From NCBI GenBank assembly GCA_004151065.3, contig NWUY0300047473.1, forward strand, positions 20,123-40,204: 20,082 bases of DNA. The letters are read 5' to 3'. Under the pieces are notes generated by a model. That model searched no databases, had not been told where the DNA came from, and saw only the letters and a list, made by a program, of their open reading frames with translations. The DNA comes from Larix sibirica (lineage: Eukaryota > Streptophyta > Pinopsida > Pinales > Pinaceae). This document shows positions 18,218-20,082 of the stretch, one piece after another; the stretch's first letter is position 1, and each line of letters opens with the position of its first letter. The position numbers and the translations under genes are program-made.

Positions 18218-18959
18218 ACAACGTTCTAGGGATGTCACACTGCAGGCTAGGTTTACTAGCTTCTGGGCACTGTTATGCCACAATCTGCAGGCATACTATT
18301 TTTCAGACTTATTTTACCTTTGAGCATTAGCATTCCTGAGTATTGGGGCCCAGCTTTGCTGCTCTTGGGTCCCCTTTCATGAGAAGATATGATGTGATGA
18401 TCAGATATATCATATATGCCATGTTTCTATTGCTATGCCATGCCATTCTGATTGATGATGATGATGATGATGTACTATATGATTGTTACTGCCACCATAT
18501 GAGATGTATTGATTGTCTGATGAGTATAGTTAGTAGTATCACACTTTCAAGTTGACGAGGGTAGTAGAATCTTGATTTACTTGTGTACCATTGAACCTAG
18601 ATGATGCTTAGTACTTTGCAAGGACTTTTACCCCCTTCTTTGGGTCCACCTTATGACCATTCATCCATCATCTATTTCAATTCACACTTTGGTCTGCTTT
18701 GTTTGGTTAAGGATTGATTGGTTGACTCTTGACCTCCCCTTTGTGACCCCTTCACCATGAAGGCCTCCCAGTTATCCTTGTGTCGGGCATGTTTGTGTTG
18801 CAATGATCTTTTTGATGATATAGAAGGTTCACTTGTAAATCCTTGTGACTGACCATCATCAAGGGGAGAGAGTTGCCATGGAGCAATGCTCCTTTCCTAG
18901 ACCTGAAGCATGAAAGCCTTTTCCCCTTCCCATGCCTCAAAAAGGGCATGAAAATAAAG
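18218..18959. other. No recognised feature apart from a short microsatellite
   Basis: Slightly less AT-rich than the left half of the window. A (TGA)n tract lies at 18453-18472. The open frame across it (poly-Asp) is a product of that repeat. The minus-strand frame at about 18752-18949 has no motif. Confidence 0.4.
18453..18472. repeat. (TGA)n microsatellite
   Basis: Six and a half units of TGA run from 18453 to 18472. Confidence 0.92.
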
Positions 18960-19190
18960 CTCTCAGTCCAAGATTCCTTGTGCTTGCAAAGTCAAAGATA
19001 ATAAAGACCAAATCAAAAAAAAGAAAGAAGCAAGTCTAAACTTGCAAATGGGCCTTCAAAGAAAATAAGGCCAAGGTCTCCAGAAAGAAGAAGTACAAGA
19101 TAAAAAGAGTCCAAGAAATAAATGAAGATAGGTCCAAGACGACAAGTCCCATAAGGAGCTATTAAAGCAAAGTCAAAAGGGGGAATCTGA
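18960..19190. other. Purine-rich (plus strand) low-complexity stretch
   Basis: The plus strand is dominated by A and G with recurring words such as AAGAC, AAGTC, CCAAG and GAAAGAAG. It ends in a run AAAAGGGGGAA (about 19172-19182) and is followed by TTAAGGGGGG (about 19200-19209). Such runs can be retroelement polypurine tracts, but no coding domain upstream or LTR downstream was recognised. Confidence 0.5.
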
Positions 19191-20082
19191 TTGCCAATGG
19201 TTAAGGGGGGTAGTACCTCATTATACATCACCCATTTGTGTGACACTTCCCTATTGTTTGCCCTATTGGTGAAGTTCACAGAGATTCCCTTCTTCCTACA
19301 TCTTGAGTCAACTAAGTCACCTTTGACCAAAACCTCACTTGTCCAAACTTGGTCTATTCCATCATTTAATCCACCCCTTAGAAGAAAATTTTGCTTGCAA
19401 ATGCTTAAGTTATTGCCATGGTACTTTGGTTGATTTGAAAATATTTATCTCAAAACTTGTTTGAAGATATTTGTGGTGTGGTATATTATCATATCTAGCA
19501 TGACTAGCTATAGGATGACTCAACTTGATGATCTATTGCAGCGATGTGTACTTGTCCATGTGGACACCGATTGCTACTAGTCCACGAGGGACAGTTACAA
19601 TCAAAGTACATCCTCATTAAGTACTACAGATGATTCATCCAGTCTTCTCCAAAGTTACAGGGTTTTCAGTGCTAGTGTATCAGTGTCTATGGTGGTCAAG
19701 AGGGGCCTAATTCATATCTTTGGTTGTACTAGGTGTCTAGTGATTCTGAGAGCATGTTTGAATACCCATTTGGCCACTTATCTAGGTATATGGCATCAGA
19801 TTGGTCACTACTGCCTTAGATCAGTCTGTTTTAAAAAGGTGGTGGGCCTTTCCCCAGTGACTGCAATGCTGTTTTTCATGGATGTGCATGGGATTGATAT
19901 ACTCAATGTTTTCTAGGTCCGAGGATAGATTTGGATACCCATTTGGCTCCTACTGTTAAGATTATATATGCTACCATAGACTAGATTGCAAATTCATTAG
20001 CATTCAATACATTATTCACAATAGCAACATAATAGGGATATATGAAAGATACACAATCACAAAGCACAAAAGCAATATATCC
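19191..20082. other. No recognised feature
   Basis: Possibly LTR sequence of an unidentified element. The phrase A(A/T)ACCCATTTGGC recurs at about 19761 and 19934 (173 bp apart) with little similarity around it. Open frames here (19013-19433 on both strands, 19683-19916) carry no family motif. Confidence 0.35.

Noticed and set aside
18343-18555. Open frame with six consecutive Asp
   Set aside because: The Asp run is just the (TGA)n microsatellite read in one frame; the rest has no motif.
19013-19433. Overlapping open frames on both strands
   Set aside because: No family motif on either strand; the minus frame is the complement of a purine-rich low-complexity run.
1-20082. CRISPR array, operon, riboswitch, rRNA or tRNA genes
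   Set aside because: No regularly spaced palindromic repeats, no clustered long ORFs and no structured RNA genes other than the hammerhead-like motif; content is eukaryotic transposon debris.

Overview
The window looks like a stretch of nuclear DNA from a large, transposon-rich plant genome, most likely a conifer or other gymnosperm. It is AT-rich and has no long intact ORF. Nearly everything recognisable is a decayed mobile-element fragment carrying stops and frameshifts. The conifer inference rests mainly on two Penelope-like element (PLE) relics. PLEs encoding a GIY-YIG nuclease are, from what I recall of the literature, known among land plants chiefly from conifers (the 'Dryad' elements). 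The L1-type LINEs with an RNase H tail, the Ty3/gypsy and Ty1/copia pieces and the CACTA remnant fit any seed plant. All family calls come from reading motifs by eye in translated frames; no search was run.

Layout. 1-2521 (minus strand): a LINE ORF2 in near-complete order (endonuclease start, large internal deletion, reverse transcriptase, zinc-finger domain, first residues of RNase H), leaving the window at the left edge. About 2690-3010 (plus): orphan RNase H of an LTR retroelement. 3484-3990 (plus): the GIY-YIG end of a PLE followed by a hammerhead-ribozyme-like motif. About 4775-5994 (plus): the 3' end of a chromovirus-type Ty3/gypsy element (integrase end, chromodomain trace, polypurine tract, LTR). 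6438-6552 and 6675-7197 (minus): a Ty1/copia RT scrap and an LTR. 7198-7680 (minus): Ty3/gypsy gag. 7700-11930: mostly unrecognised AT-rich sequence with a TA microsatellite and a diverged repeat of roughly 80 bp. About 11940-13060 (plus): CACTA (En/Spm) remnant with DUF4218- and DUF4216-like blocks. About 14680-16149 (plus): 3' half of a second LINE, disturbed by two 41-bp tandem duplications. About 16350-17300: the only stretch that looks gene-like, with a TATA box, a CpG-containing segment, a duplicated 60-bp block and an ORF ending at a possible splice donor. 17861-18215 (plus): the palm of a PLE reverse transcriptase with both catalytic aspartates lost. The rest to 20082 is unrecognised.

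The genes do not work together as a system. The window is a graveyard of at least eight unrelated insertions. The most interesting content is the pair of PLE relics and the hammerhead-like motif just behind the GIY-YIG domain.
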